Shown here: in pieces, positions 63,628 through 64,000 of the stretch
Layout: every line of letters starts with the position of its first letter
Position numbering within the stretch: the stretch's first letter is position 1
Notes under the pieces: generated by a model
Told to the model about the DNA's origin: nothing
Database searches by the model: none
What the model saw: the letters and a program-made list of their open reading frames with translations, nothing else
Translations under genes and position numbers: made by a program
Source of the DNA: Cognatilysobacter terrigena
GTDB lineage: Bacteria; Pseudomonadota; Gammaproteobacteria; Xanthomonadales; Xanthomonadaceae
Reading direction: 5' to 3'
DNA length: 64,000 nucleotides
Assembly (NCBI RefSeq): GCF_004361065.1
Contig: NZ_SELT01000016.1
Coordinates: 1-64,000, forward strand

Positions 63628-64000
63628 GCAACAGCTCGATCGCCTTGCCCGCCATCGCGAACGCGAAGGCACCGGTGATATGCGTCGCTGCGCCGAGGCC
63701 GCCACTGCAGTCGAGCTTGAGGCTGTCGCCGTCGCCGTCCGCGGACGGTCGGATGCCGCACACGCTGCCATCGGCCTGCGGGTAACGAACGTTCTCGAGC
63801 GAGTACACCGCCGGCACGCCGAAGTAGCGATCCTTGTTGCGCGGGAAATTGAACTCGGCGCGCAGCTTCTTTCGCACCAGCGCGAGCATGGCGTCGTGTT
63901 CCGTGCGCGAGAGATCGCGCACGCGCACGAGCGTGGGATCGGTGCGTCCGCCCGCGGAGCCGCTCACCACCAGCGGCAACTTGCGTCGACGGCACCACGC
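63599..64000 (-). CDS. tcdA: tRNA cyclic t6A37 synthase (TcdA/CsdL), 5' end cut by window
   Basis: Only the C-terminal 133 residues are visible; the frame is open to the window edge (AWCRRRKLPLVVSGSAGGR). The E1-like family block SGSAGGRTDPTLVRVRDLSRTEHD and the end LDCSGGLGAATHITGAFAFA identify TcdA, which cyclises t6A at position 37 of ANN-reading tRNAs using ATP. The nucleotide-binding half lies outside. It is convergent with tatD. Confidence 0.9.
   Translation of the reverse strand, partial: AWCRRRKLPLVVSGSAGGRTDPTLVRVRDLSRTEHDAMLALVRKKLRAEFNFPRNKDRYFGVPAVYSLENVRYPQADGSVCGIRPSADGDGDSLKLDCSGGLGAATHITGAFAFAMAGKAIELLLKPKANAAA

Overview
The window is GC-rich gammaproteobacterial chromosome (by eye about two thirds G+C). 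The gene content fits the Xanthomonadaceae, most likely a Lysobacter- or Luteimonas-like soil or water bacterium. The reasons are a clustered lolC-lolD-comEC-exbB-exbD-msbA-lpxK-kdsB envelope block, an sdh operon followed by sdhE, an uvrC-pgsA-tRNA block, a Ku/LigD end-joining pair, a compact FNR-controlled cbb3 oxidase cluster and an alpha-mannoside cluster. The genus is inferred from content only. Genes at both window edges are cut.

Layout. 1-4.2 kb: a sigma-54 activator (5' cut), a tiny H-box protein overlapping it, and a convergent BON protein with a very long Ser/Tyr/Gly/Gln low-complexity region, preceded by a good -24/-12 promoter; then a Thr/Gly-repeat lipoprotein. 4.2-8 kb: ligD and ku. 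8-11.1 kb: an ArsC-fold protein, a membrane-anchored glutamate-synthase-like flavoprotein, a small conserved protein and a secreted lipase. 11.1-22.6 kb: ccoNOQP, a 98-aa membrane protein, ccoGHIS, a TauE/SafE-family membrane protein, fnr (convergent) and divergent hemN. Exact FNR boxes (TTGAT-N4-ATCAA) lie before ccoN and hemN. 22.7-29.9 kb: a mannoside cluster with GH92 divergent from lacI-fructokinase-AGE epimerase-GH47 and two matching operators. 30-38.9 kb: a MexEF-OprN-like RND efflux operon with two Rossmann-fold oxidoreductase genes and a small membrane protein, divergent from a LysR regulator. 39-42 kb: uvrC-pgsA-tRNA-Gly-tRNA-Cys-tRNA-Leu. 42-51 kb: lipid A, lipoprotein and Ton/Tol-type energising genes with comEC. 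51-55.8 kb: sdh operon, including a 57-codon SDHAF4-like gene that is easily missed, divergent from ygfZ. 56.7-64 kb: a fused branched-chain 2-oxoacid dehydrogenase E1, GST, GNAT acetyltransferase, glutaryl-CoA dehydrogenase, a glycine-zipper protein, a small membrane protein, tatD and the 3' part of tcdA.

How it fits together. The cco cluster is a self-contained microaerobic respiration island: oxidase subunits, Cu/haem assembly factors, the oxygen-sensing regulator, and the oxygen-independent haem enzyme under the same regulator. The mannoside cluster gives a plausible full route: GH47 and GH92 release mannose, the AGE-family enzyme isomerises it to fructose, and the PfkB kinase makes fructose-6-phosphate, under a LacI repressor that probably also controls itself. 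The most unusual region is the first 4 kb. There a sigma-54 activator and an H-box-only protein sit next to a bacterial protein whose sequence style resembles FUS/EWS prion-like domains, with a sigma-54-type promoter in front of it.
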